Part shown: piece by piece, positions 37,463-46,608 of the stretch
Layout: the number at the start of each line of letters is the position of its first letter
Position numbering within the stretch: the stretch's first letter is position 1
Assembly (NCBI GenBank): GCA_017627765.1
Contig: JAGAGD010000022.1
Span: 1-52,209 of the forward strand
Length of the DNA: 52,209 bases
Direction: 5' to 3'
Source: Prevotella sp.
Lineage (GTDB): Bacteria > Bacteroidota > Bacteroidia > Bacteroidales > Bacteroidaceae
Position numbers and translations under genes: made by a program
Notes under the pieces: generated by a model
Told to the model about the DNA's origin: nothing
Databases searched by the model: none
What the model saw: only the letters and a program-made list of their open reading frames with translations

Positions 37463-37470
37463 CAAATATA
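37463..37470 (-). promoter_or_regulatory. possible promoter -7 element of the C10 protease gene
   Basis: TATATTTG on the minus strand fits TAnnTTTG, about 155 bases before the start of the protease gene. No clear TTTG upstream. Confidence 0.45.
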
Positions 37471-37572
37471 TATCTTATTTCATAGAATCATTATATTGTT
37501 TGAGAAAAGTTATGCCACAAGCAAATATTTAACATTAAGAAAGCGAAAAAAAAGTATGTGATAAAAGGATTA

Positions 37573-38367
37573 TTAAGCACCATTTTTTTTGTGTTTAAAA
37601 TCTATTCCGTTTTCAATCACCACGTTTCTCATGTCTTTCAGCAAGTCGCTGGCAAATACAAAGTCGGTGAGATGGTCGTTGCCCGACTGCATTACCTGGT
37701 CGCTCTTGCCGTGCCAGTCAATCTTGCCCTTATAAATAAAGATGATGCTTTCGCCTATTCCCATCACCGAGTTCATGTCGTGGGTGTTGATGATGGTGGT
37801 CATTCCAAACTCTTTTGTAATGCCCGAGAGCAGGTCGTCGATAACAAGCGATGTCTTAGGGTCGAGACCTGAGTTTGGTTCGTCGCAGAAAAGATATTGT
37901 GGGTTGAGCACTATGGCTCTCGCTATCGCCACTCGCTTCTGCATTCCCCCCGACAATTCGCCAGGGTATTTGGCTCCAGCGTCGCTCAGGTTCACACGGT
38001 CGAGACACTCTTGCGCCCTGTGTATACGTTCGCGAAGGTTCATGTTTGAGAACATGTCGAGTGGAAACATCACGTTTTCGAGCACTGTCATGGAGTCGAA
38101 GAGTGCCGCCCCCTGGAATATCATGCCCATCTCACGACGCATCTTCACCTGTTCCTGCTTTGTCATTTTCACAAAGTCGCGTCCGTCGTAGAGCACTTCG
38201 CCGCTTGTAGGGCTAAGCAGACCAACGAGATTTTTCATCAGAACAGTCTTTCCCGAACCGCTTTGACCTATTATCAGATTAGTCTTTCCGTCTTCAAATG
38301 TTGCATTGATATCATGCAGCACTTCTTTATCTTCAAACGATTTATATAGACTTTTTACCTCAATCAT
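37573..38367 (-). CDS. mlaF: ABC transporter ATP-binding protein MlaF
   Basis: MlaF powers the MlaFE complex, which moves phospholipids between the inner and outer membrane to keep lipid asymmetry. The 264 residues have Walker A GQSGSGKT (34-41), the signature LSGGMQKRVAIARA, Walker B LFCDEPNSGLDP and the H-loop NTHDMNS. It follows mlaE by 36 bp. The third usual partner, an MCE-domain protein (MlaD), is not found next to it or elsewhere in the window. Confidence 0.92.
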   Translation of the reverse strand: MIEVKSLYKSFEDKEVLHDINATFEDGKTNLIIGQSGSGKTVLMKNLVGLLSPTSGEVLYDGRDFVKMTKQEQVKMRREMGMIFQGAALFDSMTVLENVMFPLDMFSNMNLRERIHRAQECLDRVNLSDAGAKYPGELSGGMQKRVAIARAIVLNPQYLFCDEPNSGLDPKTSLVIDDLLSGITKEFGMTTIINTHDMNSVMGIGESIIFIYKGKIDWHGKSDQVMQSGNDHLTDFVFASDLLKDMRNVVIENGIDFKHKKNGA

Positions 38368-38403
38368 TTTTTTGTAGTTGTGGAGTTATAGAGTTTAAAT
38401 CCT

Positions 38404-39150
38404 TTACGACAACAACTGCGTCAGGAATACATCGGAAAAAAGAATCAGTACAGAAGAACTTACAACAGCATTAGTTGAAGCCTTACCAACCTCTACAGAT
38501 CCGCCTTCTACAGAGTATCCAAAATATGACGACACGCTGGCAATGATGAAAGCAAAGAAAATACTCTTTATTATCGACATCCACATAAACCACGCATTGA
38601 AGTCGTGCTGAAGTCCAAGTGTAAGGTCGTTAGGAGGAAGCACATGACCAATATAGGCAGTAGCATAGGCACCAACAATACCCATAGCCGAAGAGAATAT
38701 AACGAGAAATGGCATTATCGTTATAAGACCCATTATCTTTGGAAGAATAAGATAGCTTGCAGAGTTAACACCCATTATCTCAAGTGCATCAATCTGCTGG
38801 GTTACGCGCATTGTTCCAAGTTCTGAAGCAATGTTCGAGCCTACCTTGCCTGCAAGGATTAGACACATTATAGACGAAGAAAATTCGAGAAGCATAATCT
38901 CACGAGTAGTATATCCACTGACCCATCGCGGCATCCACGGACTCTGTATGTTCAGTTTCATCTGAATGCAGATAACGGCTCCAATGAAAAACGAGATGAG
39001 CAGCACAATACCGATAGAGTCTACTCCGAGTTGAGACATCTCCTTTACATATTTCTTCATGAACATGCGCATTCTCTCAGGTCGCGAGAATGACCTTCCC
39101 ATAAGCATGAGGTATCTTCCGAAGGCTACAAGAAAATTGATTATAAGCAT
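38404..39150 (-). CDS. mlaE: MlaE-type phospholipid transport permease
   Basis: MlaE is the membrane subunit of the MlaFE lipid transporter. The 248 residues hold five or six hydrophobic segments and the family region LAGKVGSNIASELGTMRVTQ followed by QIDALEIMGVNSASYLILPK, the coupling helix that touches MlaF. The end VVSSSVLILFSDVFLTQLL is also typical. It is the first gene of the pair and has its own promoter. Confidence 0.92.
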   Translation of the reverse strand: MLIINFLVAFGRYLMLMGRSFSRPERMRMFMKKYVKEMSQLGVDSIGIVLLISFFIGAVICIQMKLNIQSPWMPRWVSGYTTREIMLLEFSSSIMCLILAGKVGSNIASELGTMRVTQQIDALEIMGVNSASYLILPKIMGLITIMPFLVIFSSAMGIVGAYATAYIGHVLPPNDLTLGLQHDFNAWFMWMSIIKSIFFAFIIASVSSYFGYSVEGGSVEVGKASTNAVVSSSVLILFSDVFLTQLLS

Positions 39151-39175
39151 TCCGTTTAGTTATGAATATTGTCTG

Positions 39176-39183
39176 CAAAGTTA
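39176..39183 (-). promoter_or_regulatory. promoter -7 element of mlaE-mlaF
   Basis: TAACTTTG on the minus strand fits TAnnTTTG, 26 bases before mlaE. The -33 region has no clear TTTG. Confidence 0.55.
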
Positions 39184-39301
39184 ATACTTTCTTTTATTTA
39201 TTCCATCCTTAAAAGCATGTTTTTATATATTTTTCATCCATAATAATGAGTTATCTAACATTCAATGCGACATATCAGACAGCATTAGCCGAAAAAGAAA
39301 A

Positions 39302-39332
39302 AGGCGAGATACCCACTAACGAGCACTCGCCT
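39302..39332 (-). terminator. terminator after fba
   Basis: Arms AGGCGAG (39302-39308) and CTCGCCT (39326-39332) with a 17-base loop. On the minus strand the stem is followed by TTTTTCTTTTT. It lies 66 bases after the fba stop. Confidence 0.8.
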
Positions 39333-39397
39333 CTCACCAATTCAATTATTATGACTTAACGAATCATATTCTATTTATGTTTTATGTTTCCAGACAG

Positions 39398-40402
39398 TTA
39401 ATGAGCCAGCTTGTTGTCGCTGCCAAGCACGTTCTTGATTTTGTGCTTATACAGTTCTGTCATCAAGTCTCTTGCTGGTCCGCAATACTTACGTGGGTCG
39501 AACTCACCTGGCTTCTCAGCAAGCACCTTGCGCACTGCCGCAGTGAAAGCAAGACGAGAGTCAGAGTCGATATTGATTTTGCAGACAGCACTCTTAGAAG
39601 CCTTGCGCAGCTGGTCTTCAGGAATACCTACAGCGTCTGGCAACTTACCGCCATACTGGTTGATGATGTCAACATATTCCTGTGGAACAGAAGAAGAGCC
39701 ATGAAGCACGATTGGGAATCCTGGCAGTTTCTCCATTATGGCATCAAGCACGTCGAAAGCCAATGGAGGAGGAATGAGCTTGCCTGTCTTTGGGTCGCGT
39801 GTGCACTGCTCTGGCTTGAACTTATATGCACCATGACTTGTACCGATAGAGATAGCAAGTGAGTCTACGCCAGTCTTTGTTACGAAGTCGATAACTTCTT
39901 CTGGCTTTGTATAGTGGCTTTCCTCTGCCTGAACGTCGTCTTCAACACCAGCAAGCACGCCAAGCTCGCCTTCTACAGTTACATCAAACTGATGAGCATA
40001 CTCAACGACACGCTTTGTAAGTGCAACGTTCTCATCGTAAGGAAGTGAAGAACCATCAATCATTACTGAAGAGAAACCATAGTCTACACAACTCTTGCAA
40101 ATCTCGAAAGTGTCACCGTGGTCAAGGTGAAGCACTATTTCAGGATGTTCGCAGCCCAACTCCTTAGCATACTCTACAGCACCTTGCGCCATGTAGCGAA
40201 GAAGTGTAGCATTAGCATAGTTGCGTGCGCCCTTAGAAACTTGAAGGATAACAGGCGACTTTGTCTCAGCCGAAGCCTTGATGATAGCCTGCAACTGCTC
40301 CATATTATTAAAATTGAACGCTGGAATAGCGTAACCTCCGTCAATAGCTCGCTTAAACATCTCGCGCGTATTGACGAGACCAAGTTCTTTGTAATCTACC
40401 AT
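39398..40402 (-). CDS. fba: fructose-bisphosphate aldolase, class II
   Basis: This zinc enzyme splits fructose 1,6-bisphosphate into two triose phosphates in glycolysis and runs the reverse in gluconeogenesis. The 334 residues have the catalytic Asp94 and zinc His95 in LHLDHGDTFE, the VEGELG loop, IGTSHGAYKF with another zinc His, and the phosphate-binding VLHGSSSVP. Length fits the 320-340 residue type common in Bacteroidota. It is a single-gene unit with its own promoter and terminator. Confidence 0.96.
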   Translation of the reverse strand: MVDYKELGLVNTREMFKRAIDGGYAIPAFNFNNMEQLQAIIKASAETKSPVILQVSKGARNYANATLLRYMAQGAVEYAKELGCEHPEIVLHLDHGDTFEICKSCVDYGFSSVMIDGSSLPYDENVALTKRVVEYAHQFDVTVEGELGVLAGVEDDVQAEESHYTKPEEVIDFVTKTGVDSLAISIGTSHGAYKFKPEQCTRDPKTGKLIPPPLAFDVLDAIMEKLPGFPIVLHGSSSVPQEYVDIINQYGGKLPDAVGIPEDQLRKASKSAVCKINIDSDSRLAFTAAVRKVLAEKPGEFDPRKYCGPARDLMTELYKHKIKNVLGSDNKLAH

Positions 40403-40457
40403 AACTATAATGTTTATATGTAAATTGAATGTTTTAAAATTCCTAGTATTATCTTTG

Positions 40458-40489
40458 CAAAAGTAAGATAATAATTTGAATAAGACAAA
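40458..40489 (-). promoter_or_regulatory. promoter of fba
   Basis: On the minus strand TACTTTTG (40458-40465) and TTTG (40486-40489) are 20 bases apart, an exact Bacteroidota promoter about 55 bases before fba. Confidence 0.82.
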
Positions 40490-40549
40490 AAGCAGACTTG
40501 TTTTTTTTATAAAAATTGTAAAAACAACAGTTTTTCCATTTTATAGTGT

Positions 40550-40557
40550 TAATTTTG
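40550..40557 (+). promoter_or_regulatory. promoter -7 element of the secreted C10 protease gene
   Basis: TAATTTTG fits TAnnTTTG and would give a leader of about 75 bases before 40639. The -33 region is T-rich (CAGTTTTTCC) without an exact TTTG. Confidence 0.6.
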
Positions 40558-40638
40558 CACGCTTTTAATATATAAGTGTATATTCCACATTATAATACTA
40601 AAGAAAATAAGATAAACAAGTAATAAATATACATTAAG

Positions 40639-43600
40639 ATGAAGAAAACTACTATTATGTTTGTGCTCTGCCTGATAGCAACTTCTATATGGGCAGCGCC
40701 ACGCAGTCAGCAACAGGCTCTGACTGAGGCTAAGGCATTCCTATCAAAAAAGGGTATAGCCAAAGTAGAAAAAATAAGCATGTCATTTCGTGCGCCAAGA
40801 AAGCAGAAAGCAAGCAATGCTGCAAGCTACTATGTTTTCAATATGGAAGATAACAAAGGCTTCGTTATAGTATCGGGCGACGACAGGATTTCTCCTATTC
40901 TCGGCTATGCTGACAGCGGAAAGTTTGACACCGAAAACATGCCAGAACACATTAAGGCATGGATGGACTCATACACCGACCAACTGCAGATGATAGAGGA
41001 AGGCAAAGCGATGCCACGCTCTCAAAAAACAATGAAGGCAATGAGTATGACAAAACACAACATTGCCCCACTGCTTACCTGCAACTGGAGCCAAGATGAG
41101 CCTTATAGCAATCAGTGTCCTACATATAGCAGACAATCATGCGTTACAGGTTGCGTGGCAACAGCAATGGCTCAGGTGTTATACCATCACCGTGCAAACA
41201 GCGTAAAAGCAACATTGAAAGAAATTCCTGGATATACAACCAGTACCAGACGTTTATCTTTAAAGAGTATTCCAGCCAACTCTCCAATAGACTGGGACAA
41301 CATGGTTGACAATTATACAGGAAATGAAACATCTGCACAAAACAATGCCGTTGCAAGTCTGATGAAATATTGCGGATATTCTGTACAGATGGACTATAAC
41401 TTAGCAAGCAGTGGAGGTTCTGGTGCTATGTCTGAGTTAATACCTGAAGCACTTGTGAACTATTTTGGATACGACAAAGAGACACGTCAGGAAAATCGCT
41501 TAGACTACTCAGCCGACGAATGGGATGACCTTATTTATTGCGAGCTCAGAGACAATCGCCCTGTAATATACGGAGGTGCAGCAGCTGGTGGCGGTCACCA
41601 GTTTGTTATCGACGGCTACGATGTTGACGGACTGTTCCACGTAAACTGGGGATGGGCAGGAAGCTGCAATGGCTATTTCCTGATTTCAGTACTCAATCCT
41701 GACAACAACAGTGGCATTGGTGCTGCTTCTACTTCTGACGGATATTCCATTTCGCAAAGTGCCATTATTGGTGCTCAACCTACAGAAACACCAACAGAGT
41801 ATGAATACCTGAAAAATCTGAATGGTGGTCTTAATTACATTGACGGAAACAATGTATATTACCATTTTTACAACTATAATAATACTACGCTCAACTTAAT
41901 TGTACTACTCATTGCAAAGAATGAGCAGACTGGAGATGAATACGCCATTGCGGGTGTTAACGTAGGTGAACTTGCTTTCTTGTATGGATCAAATAACTAT
42001 CCTTTTGAAATAAAACAAGAAAACCTGACTAAAAGCAACATGCCTGCTGGCATATACTCACTCAAAATTGCAAGCATGCCTAACGATGAAGATTACTACT
42101 ACGACATGAAGCTTGACGTTCTCGACGAAGCTATGCTTGACTATAACGGCAGCAGTTTCGCTCTTTCTATCCGCTATGCAGGAGAAAATCTTGAAACTAC
42201 AGGTCTGACTACAGGAACTATTACAACATCCTCAAGCAGCATGTATAGATCATACAATGTACCTGTAAATATAGATATAAAAAACAACGGCGATAAAGAC
42301 TACTGCGGTCCTATCTATATTTTTGCAAGCACATCTTCTTCAATGGGAGATGCTCTCACTACAACAGATATAGTTGTTAAAAAGCAATCAGCTACTTCTG
42401 CAACATTGACAATTAATGAAAATTCTACTGGCACATACCACGTCTGGATTTCAACTGATGCTTACGGCGGAAATATAATTGGTACATATACCATAAATGT
42501 CAAGCCATCTTCACCTGCCACATCAACCCTCACTTGCAATAACATTAAGGTAAATAACATATATTCAGGCAAAAATGTTTATGGCAATGTTTTGAATGGC
42601 TATTTCACTGTTACAAACACTAAGAGCCAGACTTTCAAAGGAACATTGACTGCAAAATTATTCTATAGCAATTCATATAACGAAACAAGCATAGACGCAA
42701 ACAACATGGTAGTTACAATAAACAGCAATGGCACAGCACAAATTCCATTCTCATTTAAGAACCTTGAATACGGATACAATTATACCTTGCGTTTATATGA
42801 TTCTGAAAACGGAAACGTTGTGCTGGCTGAAGAACCTAATTACAGATGTAATAAAGGAATAGTTGTATTTACAGACAACTCCATTCTCGGATATGCCCCA
42901 ACAACAAGCTTTACAGTTCCTGAGAATGCTTTGGCTGTTGACATGAGTGCAACGACAACTGTCAATACTGTAACTCCAAACAGCAACCCTAACACACTCT
43001 ACTACTTGAGCAACTCTGGCAGCGTGCCTGCTGGAATCAACTCAAACGTAATCAGAAACAACAAGGCTGAAAACATCACACTCAGCGACAATTATGCAAT
43101 GTATGTTCCAACCACCTTCACTGCCGAAAACATAAGTTACAGCCGAAAGATGGAACACTCAACCAACGGCACTGGCGGATGGGAAACTATCGTTCTGCCT
43201 TTCGATGTTGACAAGGTTGTGGTTGCCGAAAGCAATAAGCAGATAGACTGGTTCCACAGCAGAACCGACTCTGACAAAGACTTCTGGGTTAAGTCGTATA
43301 CACAGCAGTCTGACGACGGAACAGTCTACTTCGACTATGCAACTCAGATGGACGCCTATATACCTTATATTATAGCAGTTCCTGGCAACCGATGGGGCGA
43401 GGAGTGGAATCTGCAAGGCAAGACTCTCAACTTCATTGGCGAAGACGCAGTCGTTAATGCTGACACAAGAGCAATAACAACAGCCGACATCTTCGGATTT
43501 GAAGGCATATTCCAGAGCAACAGTCTCAACAACATCTACAATCTTAACGATGCAGGTACCAACTTCGGTCTTACTGCCGACGCAACAGTTCCTGCTTTCC

Positions 43601-43827
43601 GTGCCTACTTCTTCAGCCGACAAGAAGGCAACGGTCCTGCATTTCTGCGCATAGCACAGCAGGGCGACAAGCCAACAGACGACACTACTGGACTAACATT
43701 CCAGATGGCTAAGACGGACAATTCTAGTGTCATTTACGATTTGCAAGGCCGCAGACTTAATATGACATTCGGCAACCTGCCAAAGGGCATATACATCGTT
43801 AACGGAAAGAAGATAGTAAAGAATTAA
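40639..43827 (+). CDS. large secreted C10 family (streptopain-like) cysteine protease
   Basis: 1062 residues with a signal peptide (MKKTTIMFVLCLIATSIWAA). The propeptide region (about 25-120) contains YYVFNMEDNKGFVIVSGDDR. The catalytic domain has Cys172 in CVTGCVATAMAQVLYHHR and His320 in GGGHQFVIDGYDVDG, then FHVNWGWAGSCNGYF. About 650 residues of beta-sandwich-like sequence follow, of unknown role. The end reads VIYDLQGRRL...LPKGIYIVNGKKIVKN, a cell-surface sorting-type tail (type IX secretion is plausible). A 56-residue peptide is encoded 43 bp downstream. Confidence 0.9.
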   Translation: MKKTTIMFVLCLIATSIWAAPRSQQQALTEAKAFLSKKGIAKVEKISMSFRAPRKQKASNAASYYVFNMEDNKGFVIVSGDDRISPILGYADSGKFDTENMPEHIKAWMDSYTDQLQMIEEGKAMPRSQKTMKAMSMTKHNIAPLLTCNWSQDEPYSNQCPTYSRQSCVTGCVATAMAQVLYHHRANSVKATLKEIPGYTTSTRRLSLKSIPANSPIDWDNMVDNYTGNETSAQNNAVASLMKYCGYSVQMDYNLASSGGSGAMSELIPEALVNYFGYDKETRQENRLDYSADEWDDLIYCELRDNRPVIYGGAAAGGGHQFVIDGYDVDGLFHVNWGWAGSCNGYFLISVLNPDNNSGIGAASTSDGYSISQSAIIGAQPTETPTEYEYLKNLNGGLNYIDGNNVYYHFYNYNNTTLNLIVLLIAKNEQTGDEYAIAGVNVGELAFLYGSNNYPFEIKQENLTKSNMPAGIYSLKIASMPNDEDYYYDMKLDVLDEAMLDYNGSSFALSIRYAGENLETTGLTTGTITTSSSSMYRSYNVPVNIDIKNNGDKDYCGPIYIFASTSSSMGDALTTTDIVVKKQSATSATLTINENSTGTYHVWISTDAYGGNIIGTYTINVKPSSPATSTLTCNNIKVNNIYSGKNVYGNVLNGYFTVTNTKSQTFKGTLTAKLFYSNSYNETSIDANNMVVTINSNGTAQIPFSFKNLEYGYNYTLRLYDSENGNVVLAEEPNYRCNKGIVVFTDNSILGYAPTTSFTVPENALAVDMSATTTVNTVTPNSNPNTLYYLSNSGSVPAGINSNVIRNNKAENITLSDNYAMYVPTTFTAENISYSRKMEHSTNGTGGWETIVLPFDVDKVVVAESNKQIDWFHSRTDSDKDFWVKSYTQQSDDGTVYFDYATQMDAYIPYIIAVPGNRWGEEWNLQGKTLNFIGEDAVVNADTRAITTADIFGFEGIFQSNSLNNIYNLNDAGTNFGLTADATVPAFRAYFFSRQEGNGPAFLRIAQQGDKPTDDTTGLTFQMAKTDNSSVIYDLQGRRLNMTFGNLPKGIYIVNGKKIVKN

Positions 43828-43870
43828 CCCTGTAGTTTCATAAAACAGATAATAAATTAAAAAGCATAAA

Positions 43871-44041
43871 ATGAAAACCTATATAAAACCAGCAATTAAA
43901 GTTGTAGATGCAGAAATAGTTTGTCTCGGTCCAGGAGCTAGTGATGCTGGCGACCCGACAGTAGGCGCAAAATCATTCTTTATGGAAATTGACGAAGAAG
44001 ACGAGCCAACATCATCAGACAAATCAGTCTGGGATGACTAA
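43871..44041 (+). CDS. 56-residue acidic peptide, copy 1
   Basis: A 56-codon gene between the C10 protease and a terminator, starting MKTYIKPAIKVVDAEIVCLG, with VGAKSFFMEIDEEDEP in the middle and ending SVWDD. It has no signal peptide or membrane segment. It matches the layout of the peptide at 48283-48453: same length, K at residue 2, AK near residues 32-34, Phe then an acidic run, and W-x-D at 54-56. Both sit just downstream of a large secreted protein with the same C-terminal tail. I recall unnamed Bacteroidota peptides of this kind, but no function; a precursor peptide or export helper is possible. Confidence 0.75.
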   Translation: MKTYIKPAIKVVDAEIVCLGPGASDAGDPTVGAKSFFMEIDEEDEPTSSDKSVWDD

Positions 44042-44051
44042 ATAAGATTAT

Positions 44052-44090
44052 TAAACGCTCAACATAATAAATTCTTATGTTGAGCGTTTA
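44052..44090 (+). terminator. terminator after the acidic peptide gene
   Basis: A perfect 16-bp stem, TAAACGCTCAACATAA (44052-44067) against TTATGTTGAGCGTTTA (44075-44090), 10 bases after the peptide stop. T's after the stem are few (TATTTATAG). It supports the peptide being the last gene of the protease transcript. Confidence 0.8.
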
Positions 44091-44187
44091 TATTTATAGT
44101 GCATTCTATCATCATCAACTTTAATATATATAGAAGATCACAAGAACTTAAGAGCCCGTAAACTCTAAAAAAAACCCACCACCGTCA

Positions 44188-45615
44188 ATGTCATTCACGT
44201 CAATAGCATTCCTTCTGTTTCTGCCTATAGTCTTCGCTGCATATTGGCTGACCAGAAACAGGCTGCAAGTGCAGAATCTTGTCTTGCTATTGGCAAGTTA
44301 TGTTTTCTATGGATGGTGGGACTGGCGCTTTCTCATTCTCATCATCATTACATCGGTCAGCAGCTTTTCAAGCGGACTGCTTATTGAGCGTTTTGAAGGA
44401 GACAGGCGCAAAAGAAGAAAAGTAGTTGCAGCCAACATAATTCTGAATCTTGGCATTTTGGCTGTATTCAAATACTACAACTTCTTTGTTGACACACTCT
44501 GCGAGTTGCTGTCGCCGCTTGGCATAACTCTCGACACCCCCACGCTTAGCCTTATTCTGCCCGTCGGAATAAGTTTCTATACATTCCAGTCACTCTCCTA
44601 CACCATTGATGTTTACCGCAAAAAACTGGATGCCACTAACAATATTGTGGCTTTCTGCGCATTCATCAGTTTCTTTCCCCAACTCGTTGCAGGACCCATT
44701 GAGCGTGCAACAAACCTTCTTCCGCAGATGCTCCGCCAAAGGATTTTCCGATACGACAAGGCGGTTGACGGACTGCGGCAGATGCTATGGGGATTTTTCA
44801 AGAAAATGGTTGTAGCAGACAACTGCGCACTGGCGGTAGACACCATCTGGGGCGACATCTACTCGATGAACGCAACGACAATGATTGCAGGTGCGCTGCT
44901 TTTCACTTTCCAGATTTATTGCGACTTCTCAGGCTATAGCGACATTGCCATAGGAACGGCACGCCTGTTTGGCATCAACCTGATGCAGAACTTCCGAATG
45001 CCTTATTTCTCGCGAAACGTTTCTGAATTCTGGCGACGTTGGCACATCTCGCTCATGACATGGTTTCGCGACTATGTATATATTCCGCTCGGAGGCAGCC
45101 GAAACGGCAGGTGGACAACCATACGCAACACGCTGATTGTGTTCACGCTGAGCGGACTGTGGCACGGAGCCAACTGGACATACGTCTGCTGGGGACTCTA
45201 TCATGCCGTTCTCTTCGTTCCGCTACTTTTCTTTGCCAACAGCAGGAAATTTGCCGACGAGCCTAAGATTTGCCTGCACGACCTGTGGCGCATATTGCTC
45301 ACCTTCAGCCTTGTAGTTGTAGGATGGATAATATTCCGCGCACCATCTATGACCGATGCGATAGCCTACGTAAGCCACACCATGAGCAGCTTCCACGACA
45401 TTGCCACATTGCAGCACGGCAAACTGCCCCTTCTCTATTGCCTGATTATCGTAGCAGCAGAGTGGATTCAGCGCAGAAAGGCTCATGCACTTTGCCTCGA
45501 CAGTGGTTTTGCCGCAAGAAGCGCTACTGTGCGCTGGGCTGTCTACCTGCTTGTTGCAATGTCAATAATAGTTCTTCGCGGCGACAGCCAGACTTTCATT
45601 TATTTTCAATTCTAA
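44188..45615 (+). CDS. MBOAT family O-acyltransferase (AlgI/PatA-like)
   Basis: Membrane-bound O-acyltransferases of this branch pass acetyl groups from the cytoplasm to the outer face for polysaccharide or peptidoglycan O-acetylation. The 475 residues are mostly hydrophobic helices. Motifs include SFYTFQSLSYTIDVYR, QLVAGPIERA, CDFSGYSDIAIGTARLFGI, FWRRWHISLMTWFRDYVYIP and the catalytic His region TLSGLWHGANWTYVCWGLYH. The partner gene starts 9 bp downstream. The substrate is unknown. Confidence 0.9.
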   Translation: MSFTSIAFLLFLPIVFAAYWLTRNRLQVQNLVLLLASYVFYGWWDWRFLILIIITSVSSFSSGLLIERFEGDRRKRRKVVAANIILNLGILAVFKYYNFFVDTLCELLSPLGITLDTPTLSLILPVGISFYTFQSLSYTIDVYRKKLDATNNIVAFCAFISFFPQLVAGPIERATNLLPQMLRQRIFRYDKAVDGLRQMLWGFFKKMVVADNCALAVDTIWGDIYSMNATTMIAGALLFTFQIYCDFSGYSDIAIGTARLFGINLMQNFRMPYFSRNVSEFWRRWHISLMTWFRDYVYIPLGGSRNGRWTTIRNTLIVFTLSGLWHGANWTYVCWGLYHAVLFVPLLFFANSRKFADEPKICLHDLWRILLTFSLVVVGWIIFRAPSMTDAIAYVSHTMSSFHDIATLQHGKLPLLYCLIIVAAEWIQRRKAHALCLDSGFAARSATVRWAVYLLVAMSIIVLRGDSQTFIYFQF

Positions 45616-45624
45616 AAGCCTATT

Positions 45625-46533
45625 ATGAAACATTTTCTGCTTCGCTCCGCTATTTTCCTGCTGTTCCTGCTCGTCTGTGCGGCTGCCTTAGAATTGTTTG
45701 TGAGGTCGCTGCCAAACTCCTATAAACTGAAAAACGAGTGGATGGAGAATAATTCCAACTCGGTTGAGTGCATTGTCTTGGGCAACTCTCATGCGCTATT
45801 CAGTTTCCGCCCCGACAGCATGGGCAATAACATCTTCAATCTCGCAAATGTCTCACAGACTCTCGACTACGACTGCGAACTGCTGAAACACTATGCGACC
45901 CGATGCAGGAATCTGAAGAGCGTTATTCTGACGGTTGACAACTCTAACCTGTTTGATGCCTCGCTCGACGAGATGGGACCACACCGCGCCGCTTTCTACA
46001 AAATATATATGGGCATCGACCGCCACTCGGTTTTCTCGCGCTATGGACTCGAACTGATGAACGCTGCAACCGTTCAGGCAAAACTGCAAAAACATTTCTC
46101 TGGAAACGACCTTGAGGTGGATTCGCTCGGCTGGGGATTTACCTATAAAGACAACTTGCGCGACAGCGAGAATCTCAGCATTGAGCAGGTAAAGTCAAGA
46201 ATTGAAGGACACACCTGCACCAACTGGAGCAATGCCATGAGCAACCAGAAGAGTGTTATGGCTATTGCACGCTACTGCAAGGAAAACGGAATACGGCTGG
46301 TGCTGATAGAGACTCCAACGAGCAGGGCTTACAACAGGCTTATCCCTAAGCGACAACTCGACTTCATAAGTCAGACACTCAGTCTTTGCCAAGAAAAATA
46401 TGGTGCAATAACACTCGACCTGCACGACGACGAAAGATTTGGCGACAACGACTTTTTCGATGCCGACCACATCACCGACCTTGCAGCAACACGACTGAGC
46501 AGGATTGCTGCCAGTGTGCTGGCAGACAAATAG
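45625..46533 (+). CDS. SGNH-type hydrolase/acyltransferase partner of the MBOAT protein
   Basis: 302 residues with an N-terminal membrane anchor (FLLFLLVCAAALELFVRSLP) and a periplasmic domain. CIVLGNSHALFSF gives the nucleophile Ser55 (GNSH in place of GDS), and FDADHITDLAA gives the Asp279-x-x-His282 pair, the triad of the SGNH/AlgJ-PatB type. In such pairs the MBOAT protein brings acetyl groups across and the SGNH protein transfers them to the sugar. The 9-bp gap to the MBOAT gene supports a two-gene unit. The glycan target is not evident. Confidence 0.75.
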   Translation: MKHFLLRSAIFLLFLLVCAAALELFVRSLPNSYKLKNEWMENNSNSVECIVLGNSHALFSFRPDSMGNNIFNLANVSQTLDYDCELLKHYATRCRNLKSVILTVDNSNLFDASLDEMGPHRAAFYKIYMGIDRHSVFSRYGLELMNAATVQAKLQKHFSGNDLEVDSLGWGFTYKDNLRDSENLSIEQVKSRIEGHTCTNWSNAMSNQKSVMAIARYCKENGIRLVLIETPTSRAYNRLIPKRQLDFISQTLSLCQEKYGAITLDLHDDERFGDNDFFDADHITDLAATRLSRIAASVLADK

Positions 46534-46608
46534 CAGCGCAAACAAACATCGTGCCATAAATTTTATTTTTATGTATTTTTAGCATGTTGGGGGTGCAATT
46601 TTTGTCAA

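Noticed and set aside
40450-40457. Plus-strand TATCTTTG as a promoter for the secreted protease
   Set aside because: It lies almost 190 bases before the gene and overlaps the fba promoter region. TAATTTTG at 40550 is closer and better placed.
43159-43623. 154-codon minus-strand frame within the secreted protease
   Set aside because: Antisense to a clear long gene, without start signal or family features.
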